This document shows, one piece after another, positions 27,064 to 35,376 of a DNA stretch of 64,000 nucleotides. This DNA is from Aeromonas diversa CDC 2478-85 (lineage in GTDB: Bacteria; Pseudomonadota; Gammaproteobacteria; Enterobacterales; Aeromonadaceae). A program made the translations under genes and the position numbers. Location: positions 498,833 to 562,832 of the forward strand of contig NZ_CDCE01000029.1 in assembly GCF_000819805.1 (NCBI RefSeq). Direction: 5' to 3'. The notes under the pieces were generated by a model, which was given only the letters and a program-made list of their open reading frames with translations, did no database searches and had not been told where the DNA came from. How positions within the stretch are numbered: position 1 is the first letter of the stretch; every line of letters begins with the position of its first letter.

Positions 27064-27561
27064 ATGCTGAGGACCGAACGCCCGGGCGACATGCTACCGG
27101 TTCAGGAATTGATCGAGGCAGCCTTTGGCCGCAGTGATGAGGCGGAGCTGGTCAACAGCCTGCGCGAGTGCGGCGCCGCCGTGGTCACCATGGTGGAAGA
27201 GGAAGAGTACGAGTTTATGGGCCATCTCATGATGAGCCCGGTGACGATTGGCGGTCAGGAAGGGCCCTGGCTTGGCCTGGCGCCGCTGGCGGTACATCCG
27301 GATTGGCAGGGACAGGGCATCGGCTCGGATCTGGTGCGCGAGGGGCTCGATACGGCGCTGGAGATGGACTGGAAGGCGGTGGTGGTATTGGGCGATCCCC
27401 TCTACTATGGGCGCTTCGGTTTCAAGCCGGCCAGCGACTTCGGCCTGCACTGCATCTATGAGGTGCCCGCCGAGTGCTTCATGGTCATGGAGCTCGAGCC
27501 CGGCTCGCTCGCCGGCTTGGCCGGTGAGGTGCTCTACCACCCGCTCTTCGACGAGGTCTGA
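27064..27561 (+). CDS. GNAT N-acetyltransferase
   Basis: 165 residues. A GNAT fold of the YhbS type: LGLAPLAVHPDWQGQGIGSDL is the acetyl-CoA binding motif A (Q/R-x-x-G-x-G/A form QGQGIG), followed by VVVLGDPLYYGRFGFKPA, typical of this subfamily. The acetylated substrate cannot be inferred. It is a single-gene unit ended by a strong bidirectional terminator. Confidence 0.88.
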   Translation: MLRTERPGDMLPVQELIEAAFGRSDEAELVNSLRECGAAVVTMVEEEEYEFMGHLMMSPVTIGGQEGPWLGLAPLAVHPDWQGQGIGSDLVREGLDTALEMDWKAVVVLGDPLYYGRFGFKPASDFGLHCIYEVPAECFMVMELEPGSLAGLAGEVLYHPLFDEV

Positions 27562-27588
27562 GGGGCTGTCTTCCCGGAAGCAGTAACA

Positions 27589-27616
27589 AAAACGCCAGTC
27601 TTTCGACTGGCGTTTT
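27589..27616. terminator. Bidirectional terminator, GNAT gene / purA paralog
   Basis: A 12-bp stem (27589-27600 with 27605-27616), loop TTTC, A-run on the left and T-run on the right. Confidence 0.9.
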
Positions 27617-27632
27617 GCTATCTGTGCGGCGA

Positions 27633-28889
27633 TTAGCGCAGGATCATCTCTTCGCGGCCCGGGCCGACGGAGACCATGTTGACCGGCACGCCGAGCAGCT
27701 CCTCGATGCGTAGCACGTACTGCTGGGCAGCCTTGGGCAGGCTCTCGAAGGTGCGGCAGCCGGTGATGTCCTCGCTCCAGCTCTCCATCTTCTCGTAGAC
27801 GGGTTTCAGGGCGGCGGTTTGCGGCCAGATCGGGTTTTCGGTGTGATCCCCTTCATAGGCCACGCAGATCTTCAGATCCGGCAGGCCGGTCAGGCAGTCC
27901 AGCTTGGTCAGGGCCACTTCGGTGGCGGCTTGCAGCTCGACACCATTCTTGGTGGCCACGGCGTCGAAGTAGCCGACGTCACGGGGACGGCCGGTGGTGG
28001 CGCCGAACTCGTTGGTGATCTTGCGGAACTCGTCCTGGTTCTCCATGGCGGTCAGCAGGGTGCCGGTACCGACAGAGGAGCTGAAGGCCTTGGCGACGGC
28101 GATGACGCGCTCCGGGCGCAGACCCGGCAGACCGCCACCGATGCCGGCATAGGCGCCGGAGACGTGGGAGGAGGTGACCCAGGGGTACTCACCGTAGATG
28201 AGGTCGCGGCCGGCGCCCAGCTGAGCTTCGAACAGCAGGGTCTTGCCTTCGGCCTGCAGGCCCTTGAGGGGAACGCTGACGTTGCAGACGGCATCGATCC
28301 AGGGCGCAGAGACTTCCAGCAGCCAGTCGGCCATCTCTTGGGCGGTCTGGGCGAACTCGAAGCTCGGGTAGAGGGCCTTGAGTTGGGGCAGTTTCCAGTC
28401 GAGGAAGAACTGGATGCGCTCGACCAGGACTTCCGGTTGCTTCAGCCAGCCGACCAGGATCGCTTTTTTCATGACGCGGTCACCGTAGGCCGGGGCGATG
28501 CCCTGACGGGTGGAGCCGTAGGCGCCATCACCCAGACGCTGCTCTTCCAGGGTGTCTTCCAGGGCGTGCAGGGGCAGGCAGAGGGTGGCGCGATCGGAGA
28601 TGGCCAGCTTGGGGGTGATGCCAGAGGCCTTCACCTCGTCGAGCTCGACGGTGAGCTTCTCGGGGCTGATCACCATGCCCGGGCCGAGTACGACCAGGCA
28701 GTCGGGGTTGAACACGCCGCTCGGTACCTGGTGCAGCTTGAAGGTACCCAGATCGTTGACCACGGTATGGCCGGCATTGTTGCCGCCCTGGAAACGGATG
28801 CTGGCGCCGGCTTGGCCTGCCAGATAATCCACGATGCGGCCCTTGCCCTCATCACCCCAGTTGGCACCTACCACGACGATAGACGACAT
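27633..28889 (-). CDS. Divergent adenylosuccinate synthetase (PurA paralog)
   Basis: 418 residues. The family makes adenylosuccinate from IMP, aspartate and GTP. Catalytic Asp13 (GANWGDEGKG) and His41 (NNAGHTVV), the aspartate loop EFGATTGRPR and the guanine motif TKLD are kept. Elsewhere it departs from housekeeping PurA: GKGRIVDYL for GKGKIVD, YGSTRQGIAPAYGDR for the usual GTTxRGIGPAY, FEAQLGAGRDLIYGEYPW for FEGAQGxxLDxDHGTYP, and no GPFPTE motif. It looks like an active but specialised paralog. It is divergent from a LysR regulator with dyads between. A main purA elsewhere is expected. Confidence 0.85.
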   Translation of the reverse strand: MSSIVVVGANWGDEGKGRIVDYLAGQAGASIRFQGGNNAGHTVVNDLGTFKLHQVPSGVFNPDCLVVLGPGMVISPEKLTVELDEVKASGITPKLAISDRATLCLPLHALEDTLEEQRLGDGAYGSTRQGIAPAYGDRVMKKAILVGWLKQPEVLVERIQFFLDWKLPQLKALYPSFEFAQTAQEMADWLLEVSAPWIDAVCNVSVPLKGLQAEGKTLLFEAQLGAGRDLIYGEYPWVTSSHVSGAYAGIGGGLPGLRPERVIAVAKAFSSSVGTGTLLTAMENQDEFRKITNEFGATTGRPRDVGYFDAVATKNGVELQAATEVALTKLDCLTGLPDLKICVAYEGDHTENPIWPQTAALKPVYEKMESWSEDITGCRTFESLPKAAQQYVLRIEELLGVPVNMVSVGPGREEMILR

Positions 28890-28927
28890 GTTCTTCTCCT
28901 CAAAATGGAAGTAGCGAAACGCGAAGT

Positions 28928-29003
28928 CCTCATCCTAGGAGGGGATGAGGAATATGAAAAATTAATTATCTTTATCTGCCTGATAAGAAATTCATATAAT
29001 TAA
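28928..29003. promoter_or_regulatory. Divergent control region, purA paralog / LysR gene
   Basis: Three inverted repeats crowd here: CCTCATCC/GGATGAGG (28928-28935 with 28943-28950), TTAATTAT/ATAATTAA (28962-28969 with 28996-29003) and TTATC/GATAA (28972-28976 with 28982-28986). For the LysR gene a promoter TTATCT-17-TATAAT (28972-28977, 28995-29000) overlaps two of them. This is the usual layout of an autoregulated LysR switch. Confidence 0.55.
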
Positions 29004-29027
29004 GGCCGATGTCCCCCGGGAGGGCTT

Positions 29028-29879
29028 ATGCTCGATCTCCACTGGCTCAACACCTTCGTGACCCTGGCCCGTCTGCAGCACTTCGGCCAGACGGCGGCCG
29101 AGTTGCACATGACCCAGCCCAACGTCAGCTTGCATCTCAAGCGCCTCGAGGAGGCGACCCGTACCCGCCTCATCGAGCGCAACCCCTTTCGCCTGACCCA
29201 GGCAGGGGAGCGGCTGCTGGTGAGCGCCCAACGCGCCTTGAGCGAGCTGCAGCTCTGTCAGTCGGATCTCAATGCCCTTGGGGATCTGGCCCAGGGCACC
29301 ATCACCATAGCGGCGAGCGACATCATCTCACGCCTCTTGCTGATCCGCCCCTTTCAGCGTTTCAAGCAGGCCTATCCCGGCCTGGATCTGGCCCTCTTCA
29401 ACACCACCTCTGATCGCGCCGCCGAGCAGGTCAGGAGCGGGCGCGCCGATCTCGGCTTCGTGCTGGCCCAGCGGCCGAGCGATACGCTTCACTTCACGGC
29501 CTTGCGGGAAGTGGGCTGGTGCGCCCTGGGGGAGGGGATGGAGGGGGAAGAGAAGCGGCTCATCCTGCTGGGCCATGATACCCGCACCCGGGCCCTGCTC
29601 GATCCGGCGCTACCCACCCTCGGCAGGTACAGGGTGATGGAGGTGGGCAGCGTGGATGCCCAGCTCGACTGGGCCGAGGCCGGATTCGGCGTTGCCATCG
29701 TGCCCGATTTTGCCCTGCTCAGACGGCGCGACGAGGGGGTGCCGGTACAGCGGCTGGGGGAATTCCCCACCACTCACCTGGGCTACATAGTGCGCCAGAA
29801 CCAGATCCTCTCTCGGGGGATCAAGGCGCTATTGGGCTGGGTGGAAGAGGAGATCGCCAGCCGCATGCCGGCGCTCTGA
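29028..29879 (+). CDS. LysR-type transcriptional regulator
   Basis: 283 residues. N-terminal winged helix-turn-helix (about 5-65) with FVTLARLQHFGQTAAELHMT and QPNVSLHLKRLEE; the C-terminal periplasmic-binding-like effector domain begins around residue 90 and is slightly shorter than usual. It faces the purA paralog and probably regulates it and itself. The effector is unknown; a purine or amino acid is plausible given the target. Confidence 0.9.
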   Translation: MLDLHWLNTFVTLARLQHFGQTAAELHMTQPNVSLHLKRLEEATRTRLIERNPFRLTQAGERLLVSAQRALSELQLCQSDLNALGDLAQGTITIAASDIISRLLLIRPFQRFKQAYPGLDLALFNTTSDRAAEQVRSGRADLGFVLAQRPSDTLHFTALREVGWCALGEGMEGEEKRLILLGHDTRTRALLDPALPTLGRYRVMEVGSVDAQLDWAEAGFGVAIVPDFALLRRRDEGVPVQRLGEFPTTHLGYIVRQNQILSRGIKALLGWVEEEIASRMPAL

Positions 29880-29885
29880 GATGTC

Positions 29886-30917
29886 TTAAGGCGCCTCGGG
29901 CTCTTTTTCCTTAGCCGGCGAGGCGCTCGCCTCTTCAGGCTTGGCGCTTGGGGCCGCCACGGTAGTGGTGGGCGCCACAGGCGCAGGAGGCTCGGGAGGC
30001 GTGCCAGCCAGATAGGCCCGGCTCCCCGGGTGCAAGGCCAGTGGCGCCGCGGCCAGCATCTGCTCTTTCTCGAGCGAGAGGAAGGCGGGATGCAGGCGCT
30101 TGAAGCGCGCCATATTGGCCAGCAGGTAGTCGTCGATACGATAGATGAGAGTCGCGGGAAGGTCGTCACGTGCGACCAGCACGGCGGCGGTGCCAAAGGT
30201 GGGCACCGTCTCCTCCAACCCGGGGTAGAGACCCGGAGCGATACGGATCTTGCGATAATCGGGGCGGCTGGCGATGAGGGTGTCTACGGCGTCACCTTCC
30301 ACCGGGATGAGACGCGCGCGGCAACGACCGAGCAGCTCGGTGATGGCCTGGCTCGGATTGGCCGCGACCAGAAACAGGGCGTCGCTCTCACCGGCGCAGA
30401 GGGCCTGGGTACGATCGTCGGCACTGCCCTGTGGTATTTGGTCAGATTGCCAGCCCAGCGCCCCGAGCAGTGCCGTGGCCGTGACGCGATCCCCCGAGCC
30501 GGCCGGCCCCAGATCCAGCCGCTTTCCCTTGAGGTCTCCCAGGCTTTCGATGCCGCTGTCGGCGCGCACCACCAGATTGAGGGGCTCGTTGTAGAGGGTG
30601 AAGAGCGGGCTGATCCCCTCGAGCCGATGGCCTCTGCCGCCTCCCGCGCCATGACGTGCCTCCCACAGCAGATCGGCCTGCACCAGGGCGAGATCGATCT
30701 TTCCCTTCCGCAGCAAGGCCAGATTCTCTTGCGATCCTTCCGTGCTCAACACGGTGCACTCGGGCAGGGACGGCGCCTGATTCATCAGGCGACAGAGGGC
30801 CCCTCCTGTTGGGTAGTAGACCCCGGTGATGGAGCCGGTGCCGACGACGAGGTGCGCTCTGGGGGTGGCCGTGGTGAGCGCTGGCAGCAGCGCGAGCAGA
30901 AGCAGCAGGGATTTCAC
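29886..30917 (-). CDS. TAXI-family periplasmic solute-binding protein
   Basis: 343 residues from GTG 30917, where the signal peptide starts (VKSLLLLLALLPALTTATP). Upstream in-frame codons overlap the next gene and were rejected. The body has the TAXI signature LVVGTGSITGVYYPTGGALC, then TEGSQENLALLRKGKIDLAL and DLKGKRLDLGPAGSG. TAXI proteins feed TRAP transporters, but no TRAP permease lies nearby, so it may serve a distant one or act as a sensor. The C-terminal 38 residues are Pro/Ala/Glu/Lys-rich and disordered. The ligand is unknown (glutamate or dicarboxylates in some relatives). Confidence 0.85.
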   Translation of the reverse strand: MKSLLLLLALLPALTTATPRAHLVVGTGSITGVYYPTGGALCRLMNQAPSLPECTVLSTEGSQENLALLRKGKIDLALVQADLLWEARHGAGGGRGHRLEGISPLFTLYNEPLNLVVRADSGIESLGDLKGKRLDLGPAGSGDRVTATALLGALGWQSDQIPQGSADDRTQALCAGESDALFLVAANPSQAITELLGRCRARLIPVEGDAVDTLIASRPDYRKIRIAPGLYPGLEETVPTFGTAAVLVARDDLPATLIYRIDDYLLANMARFKRLHPAFLSLEKEQMLAAAPLALHPGSRAYLAGTPPEPPAPVAPTTTVAAPSAKPEEASASPAKEKEPEAP

Positions 30918-31012
30918 TGACCGGTTCTCTTTTGAAAGGGGGGCGGATAAAACGAGGCAACTTGAATGTAACGCGGGCCTGCGCTCTGAACAAGCCGGCC
31001 CGCAGTGTGGCA

Positions 31013-32149
31013 TCAGCGAGCCAGGATAGCCCGCTCCATCCGATCCAGTGCCTCGCGCAGGGTGGCGCGAGTACAACCGAAGTTGAGACGAACGAAGCGG
31101 CCGTCACCAAACTGGGCACCCGGCGACAGGCCGACCCCCGCCTGCTCGAAGAAGGGGATGGGATGCTCCAGATCCAGGCCCGACACATCCAGCCAGGCCA
31201 GATAGGTGGCCTGATGGCGAGCCAGGGTGACGCCGGGCCAGCGTGCGACCGCCTCCTCGATGAGGGCCAGGTTGCCCCTGAGGTAGTCGAGCAGCCCGTT
31301 GAGCCACGCCTCCCCCCCCTCATAGGCGGCCTCGGCGGCCACAAAGCCGAGCAGATTGATGTCGGCGCTGATCCCGCGCATCGCCTGTTGCAGCTTGAAG
31401 CGCAGCCGCTCGTTGGGCACCACGGCGAAGGCGCAGCAGAGGCCGGCGATGTTGAAGGTCTTGCTCGGCGCCATCATCACGGCGCTGCGCTGGGCCGCGC
31501 CTTCATTGAGAGCACCGTAGGGGAGGTGACGCGCCTGTGGGTCGAGCAGGAGATCACAGTGGATCTCGTCGGAGCAGACCACCAGATTATGGCGCTCGGC
31601 GATGGCGTCGATGGCGCTGAGTTCGTCACGGGTGAAGATGGTCCCGCCCGGATTGTGGGGGTTGCACAAGAGCAGCAGATCGGCACCCGGTGCCTGGCGC
31701 TCCAGCTCCTCCATGTCCAGGGCCCAGCGGCCCTGCTCTTCTCTCATCGGGACCGTGAGCAGGGGGCGCTCGTTAAACCCCGGTGCCTGCAGGAAGGGGT
31801 AGTAAACCGGGCTCGGAGTAAGCACGCCACGGCCCGGTGTGGTCCAGGCGCGGCAGGCCAGATTCAGGCCCGGCACCACGCCCGGCAGGAACACCAGCCA
31901 TTCGGGCTGGATGGTCCAGCCATAGCGAGCCTGCATCCGCTCCACGATGAGGGCGATGAGGCGTGGAGAGGGACGCGAGTAGCCAAAGACGCCGTGGGCG
32001 ACACGCCGGGTCAGGGCATCGAGTACCACAGGGGGGGAGACGAAGTCCATATCGGCCACCCACATGGGCAGGACATCCTGGCCCTTGTACTTGTCCCACT
32101 TCAGGCTCATGGTGTTAGTACGGTCAATTTCCTTATCAAAATCAAACAT
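31013..32149 (-). CDS. PatB/MalY-type PLP C-S lyase (cystathionine beta-lyase)
   Basis: 378 residues. Fold-type I PLP enzyme of the MalY/PatB group. WDKYKGQDVLPMWVADMDF is the diagnostic N-terminal segment; LLLLCNPHNPGG and CSDEIHCDLL bind cofactor; the Schiff-base Lys is in APSKTFNIAG. It probably cleaves cystathionine or cysteine conjugates to a thiol, pyruvate and ammonia; MalY also acts as a regulator in E. coli. It stands alone between a TAXI gene and a divergent sugar transporter. Confidence 0.9.
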   Translation of the reverse strand: MFDFDKEIDRTNTMSLKWDKYKGQDVLPMWVADMDFVSPPVVLDALTRRVAHGVFGYSRPSPRLIALIVERMQARYGWTIQPEWLVFLPGVVPGLNLACRAWTTPGRGVLTPSPVYYPFLQAPGFNERPLLTVPMREEQGRWALDMEELERQAPGADLLLLCNPHNPGGTIFTRDELSAIDAIAERHNLVVCSDEIHCDLLLDPQARHLPYGALNEGAAQRSAVMMAPSKTFNIAGLCCAFAVVPNERLRFKLQQAMRGISADINLLGFVAAEAAYEGGEAWLNGLLDYLRGNLALIEEAVARWPGVTLARHQATYLAWLDVSGLDLEHPIPFFEQAGVGLSPGAQFGDGRFVRLNFGCTRATLREALDRMERAILAR

Positions 32150-32224
32150 GTTCTCATTCCACGCCGGCTCAGATTGCCAACACTCTACGGGGGCATACCC
32201 ATGGGCGCAAGGGGAAGGGCGTAA

Positions 32225-32253
32225 TTGACAACCGGGCGAAAAGACCCGATAAC
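32225..32253 (+). promoter_or_regulatory. Candidate sigma-70 promoter for the SetA/B-like gene
   Basis: TTGACA (perfect) and GATAAC separated by 17 bases, 50 bases before the ATG at 32303. Confidence 0.55.
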
Positions 32254-32302
32254 CGCACAGGTTTCATTCCTGTCCCTCTCTTAAGCCCAGGTTCAGCATC
32301 GT

Positions 32303-33475
32303 ATGAAAATTGTCACCACCCTCCGCCGTCAGGGGGATCCCGTCTCCCTCGCGTTTCTTGCCGTCACCTTCGTCACCGGCATGGCCGTGGCGCTGCAGGT
32401 GCCCACCCTCTCTCTGTTTCTGGGCGAAGAGGTGGGGGTGCGCCCGTTTCTCATCGGACTCTTTTACACCATCAATGCGGTGGTGGGGATCCTGGTCAGC
32501 CAGTGGCTGGCCCACCGCTCCGACCACAGGGGAGGGCGTAAGGGACTGATCCTGCTCTGCTGCGGCGCCGGTGTCCTCGTCTCCCTGCTCTTTGCCTTCG
32601 ACAGGCACTACTGGGTGCTCGCCTCCCTCGGGGTCCTGCTCGCCGGCGTTGCCAGCACCGCCAGCCCTCAGCTGTTTGCCCTGGCCCGTGAGCATGCGGA
32701 CCGGGAGGGCAAGCGTGCCGACATGTTCAGTTCTGTGATGCGGGCCCAATTTTCGCTGGCCTGGGTCATAGGTCCGCCGCTCGCGTTTGCCATCGTCATG
32801 GGTTACGGCTTTACCCCCATGTATCTGGCCTCTTCCCTGGCGTTTGTGGTGTGTGCGGCCATCGTCTGGCGCTGGATCCCGGTCCTGCCCGTGCAGCAGG
32901 GGGAAGTGGTGCGGCCCAGGGAGAGCAGTTGGCGCGACAAGAATGTGCGGGCACTGTTTATCGCCTGCACCCTGATGTGGACCTGTAACAGCATGTACCT
33001 CATCAACATGCCCCTCTACATCACCCGTGAGCTGGGGCTGGAGGAGCGGCTGGCCGGTCTCCTGATGGGGACTGCGGCGGCGCTCGAGATCCCCTTCATG
33101 CTGCTGGCGGGTCACTATACCCGGCGTGTTGGCAAGCGTCCCATGATGCTGGTGGCGACCCTGGCGGGCCTGCTCTTCTATCTGGGGCTGATCGGGTTCA
33201 CGGGCGAGCGCGAGCTGCTGATGCTGCAGCTGTTCAATGCCATCTTCGTCGGTATCGTCGCGGGGATCGGCATGTCCTACTTTCAGGATCTGATGCCGGG
33301 GCGGGCCGGGGTGGCGACCACCCTGTTCACCAACAGCATCCGGACCGGCGCCATCCTGGCCGGTGCCATTGCCGGCCTGGTGGCCGAGTGGTGGAGCTTT
33401 CACGGCGTCTTTGTGGTCTCTGCCGGGCTTATCGTGCTGGCCCTGGCCGGGTGTCTGCGGGTGCGAAACGCCTAG
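32303..33475 (+). CDS. MFS sugar efflux transporter, SetA/SetB type
   Basis: 390 residues with about twelve hydrophobic segments. Between helices 2 and 3 lies LAHRSDHRGGRKGLIL, the MFS loop motif as in the Set family; also FTGMAVALQVPTLSLFL-like helix 1 and GIGMSYFQDLMPGRAGVATTLF late in the protein. SetA/B export sugars and analogues. The ligand here is unproven. Confidence 0.85.
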   Translation: MKIVTTLRRQGDPVSLAFLAVTFVTGMAVALQVPTLSLFLGEEVGVRPFLIGLFYTINAVVGILVSQWLAHRSDHRGGRKGLILLCCGAGVLVSLLFAFDRHYWVLASLGVLLAGVASTASPQLFALAREHADREGKRADMFSSVMRAQFSLAWVIGPPLAFAIVMGYGFTPMYLASSLAFVVCAAIVWRWIPVLPVQQGEVVRPRESSWRDKNVRALFIACTLMWTCNSMYLINMPLYITRELGLEERLAGLLMGTAAALEIPFMLLAGHYTRRVGKRPMMLVATLAGLLFYLGLIGFTGERELLMLQLFNAIFVGIVAGIGMSYFQDLMPGRAGVATTLFTNSIRTGAILAGAIAGLVAEWWSFHGVFVVSAGLIVLALAGCLRVRNA

Positions 33476-34386
33476 GGGGCCGGCGGCTGGTATTCGGCAC
33501 GCAGCAGGCGCAGCAGCAGCTCGGTGGCCGGGCCAAGCTGGGTGGGGTCTGTGGTCAGCAGGTAGGTAAAGAGTCGGCGCTCGCCTCCCGACTCGGGGTT
33601 GAGGCGCACCAGCTTGCCCTCATCGATCAGGGCGCGCACCTGATGGGCCGGCATCCAGCCATAGCCGAGTCCCTGCAGGATGAGCCGCAGCGCCTCGGTG
33701 TAGTGGGTGACGGCCCAGCCGGTGTCACTCTCCTGACTCCAGTCCAGAGAGCGGTGGATGGGGGGATGCAGGCTGATCTGGGTGTGGGTGGCGAGCAGCT
33801 CTCCGCTCACCGGCTCGGAGCCGGTGGCGAGGGGATGGTGGGGGGCGCAGACGGGGAGCATCAGCACCTCATCGAGCGGCACGCCGCCCCGATCGGGGGG
33901 CAGGTGCTCGGTCATCATCAGATCACCGGGTTGCAGGGCCCCGACATGGCAGTGAATGCGCTCATGCAGGTTGATGCGACAACCCCGCGCGCGGGGTTGG
34001 AAGCGAGCCAGGACGCGATAGAGGCGCTCTCTCGGTTGCAGCGCCGAGACGTAGAGGTTGATCTGGGACTCCCACTGGCGCTCGATGTTGTGGGCCAACC
34101 CTTCGAGATCTTCCATCTGGGCCAGCAGTTGGCGCGAGCGCTTGAGGAAGATCTCCCCGGCCACCGTCAGCTCGGCCTTGCGGCCACGCACCTCCAGCAG
34201 TGCAACCCCGAGAGATTGCTGCAACTTGGCCACGGCGTGGTTGAGGGAGGACTGGCTCTTGCAAAGCGCTTCGGCCGCCTGGGCATAGCCGCCATACTCC
34301 ACCACCGCCTGGAAGATACGCCACTGCTCCACCGTGCTACGAGGACGAAACAGTGCCCGCTCCTTCTGGTGGTCCATCTCCTGCAT
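33472..34386 (-). CDS. LysR-type transcriptional regulator
   Basis: 304 residues from ATG 34386 (GAGAGAG upstream); a longer in-frame start at 34440 adds 18 residues that look non-conserved. The helix-turn-helix is about residues 20-75 (FQAVVEYGGYAQAAEALCKS). The effector domain follows. It overlaps the end of the SetA/B-like gene by 4 bases in convergent orientation. The target is not evident; yciK downstream is one candidate. Confidence 0.88.
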   Translation of the reverse strand: MQEMDHQKERALFRPRSTVEQWRIFQAVVEYGGYAQAAEALCKSQSSLNHAVAKLQQSLGVALLEVRGRKAELTVAGEIFLKRSRQLLAQMEDLEGLAHNIERQWESQINLYVSALQPRERLYRVLARFQPRARGCRINLHERIHCHVGALQPGDLMMTEHLPPDRGGVPLDEVLMLPVCAPHHPLATGSEPVSGELLATHTQISLHPPIHRSLDWSQESDTGWAVTHYTEALRLILQGLGYGWMPAHQVRALIDEGKLVRLNPESGGERRLFTYLLTTDPTQLGPATELLLRLLRAEYQPPAP

Positions 34387-34458
34387 ATCAGACTCTCTCG
34401 TGGCGGGACGCTGCTCGTCCCCATCACCTAGCCTAGCCACCCTTGCCTCCTCTGTCCC

Positions 34459-35214
34459 CTATTTGGGTTGAGCGACAAAGGTCTTGCCGTTCTCGCCGCG
34501 GCTGTCTTTGCCCATCAGATAGAGATAGAGGGGCATCAGATCGGCCGGGGTCTTGAGGTTCATGGGATCCTCGGCCGGGAAGGCGCTGGCCCGCATCTTG
34601 GTGCGGGTGCCACCCGGGTTGATGGAATTGACTCGCACGCCGGTATTTTCCAGCTCGTCGGCCAGCACCTCCATCATGCCCTCGACGGCAAACTTGGAGA
34701 TGGCGTAGGTGCCCCAGTAGGCACGGCCCTTACGACCCACGCCGGAGGAGGTGTAGAGCAGCACGGCTTCACCTTGCTCCTTAGCGGTCTTGCGCAGCAG
34801 GGGGAGCAGGGCCTGGGTCATCAAAAACTCGGACTTGACGTTCACCTGCATCACCTCGTCCCACTCCTTCTCCTTGATCTGGTCGAAGGGGCAGAGCACG
34901 CCGAGCAGACCGGCGTTGAACAGCACGCCATCGAGACGACCAAACTGACGGGCAAAGGTCTCGGCCAGGCCGCGATAGTCGGCCGCGGTCGCCTGCTTGA
35001 GGTCCATGGGCACGATGGCGGGGAGCGGGTAGCCCGCGGCCTCGATGGCATCGAAGGTGGCCTCCAGCTTGGCGGCGGTGCGGCCGAGCAGGATCACGGT
35101 GGCGCCGTGGGCGGCATAGTTGATGGCCGCCTCCTTGCCAATGCCGTCACCCGCACCGGTCACCACGATGACCTTGCCGGCCAGCAGTTGGGCATCAGCC
35201 TGATAATCCATCAT
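34459..35214 (-). CDS. yciK: YciK, short-chain dehydrogenase
   Basis: 251 residues from the first of two ATGs at 35214 (AGGAG 9 bases upstream). A very long open frame continues upstream but is antisense to sohB and was discarded. Rossmann motif VTGAGDGIGKEAA, NAGLLG, and catalytic Ser/Tyr/Lys in TSSGVGRKGRAYWGTYAISK; ends NPGGTRTKMRASAFPAEDP as in E. coli YciK. The physiological substrate is unknown. It is divergent from sohB as in E. coli. Confidence 0.93.
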   Translation of the reverse strand: MMDYQADAQLLAGKVIVVTGAGDGIGKEAAINYAAHGATVILLGRTAAKLEATFDAIEAAGYPLPAIVPMDLKQATAADYRGLAETFARQFGRLDGVLFNAGLLGVLCPFDQIKEKEWDEVMQVNVKSEFLMTQALLPLLRKTAKEQGEAVLLYTSSGVGRKGRAYWGTYAISKFAVEGMMEVLADELENTGVRVNSINPGGTRTKMRASAFPAEDPMNLKTPADLMPLYLYLMGKDSRGENGKTFVAQPK

Positions 35215-35258
35215 GAATGCGCTCTCCTGTATAGTGCAGCTAAACGGCGCAAGTGTAC

Positions 35259-35294
35259 TGACACCGGGGGGAGCTTGACCAGTCTCAGGTGTCA
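35259..35294. promoter_or_regulatory. Spaced inverted repeat between yciK and sohB
   Basis: TGACACC (35259-35265) and GGTGTCA (35288-35294), centres 29 bases apart, lie between the divergent starts. It could be a binding site for a dimeric regulator. Promoters are not clear on either strand. Confidence 0.3.
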
Positions 35295-35376
35295 AAAAGT
35301 GAATAAAATTCAGGAGTTGTGTCATTATTGCCGGCATGACCATCGATCGTAGCGTGCAAGTCACGTGGAGGAATAC

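Noticed and set aside
27633-28889. PurZ-type (2-aminoadenylosuccinate) synthetase of phage origin
   Set aside because: PurZ enzymes replace the catalytic Asp of PurA; here Asp13 is kept, and there are no phage genes or Z-genome partners nearby.
29886-31076. N-terminal extension of the TAXI protein
   Set aside because: The extension overlaps the 3' end of the PatB/MalY gene and precedes the signal peptide; GTG 30917 starts the signal peptide directly.
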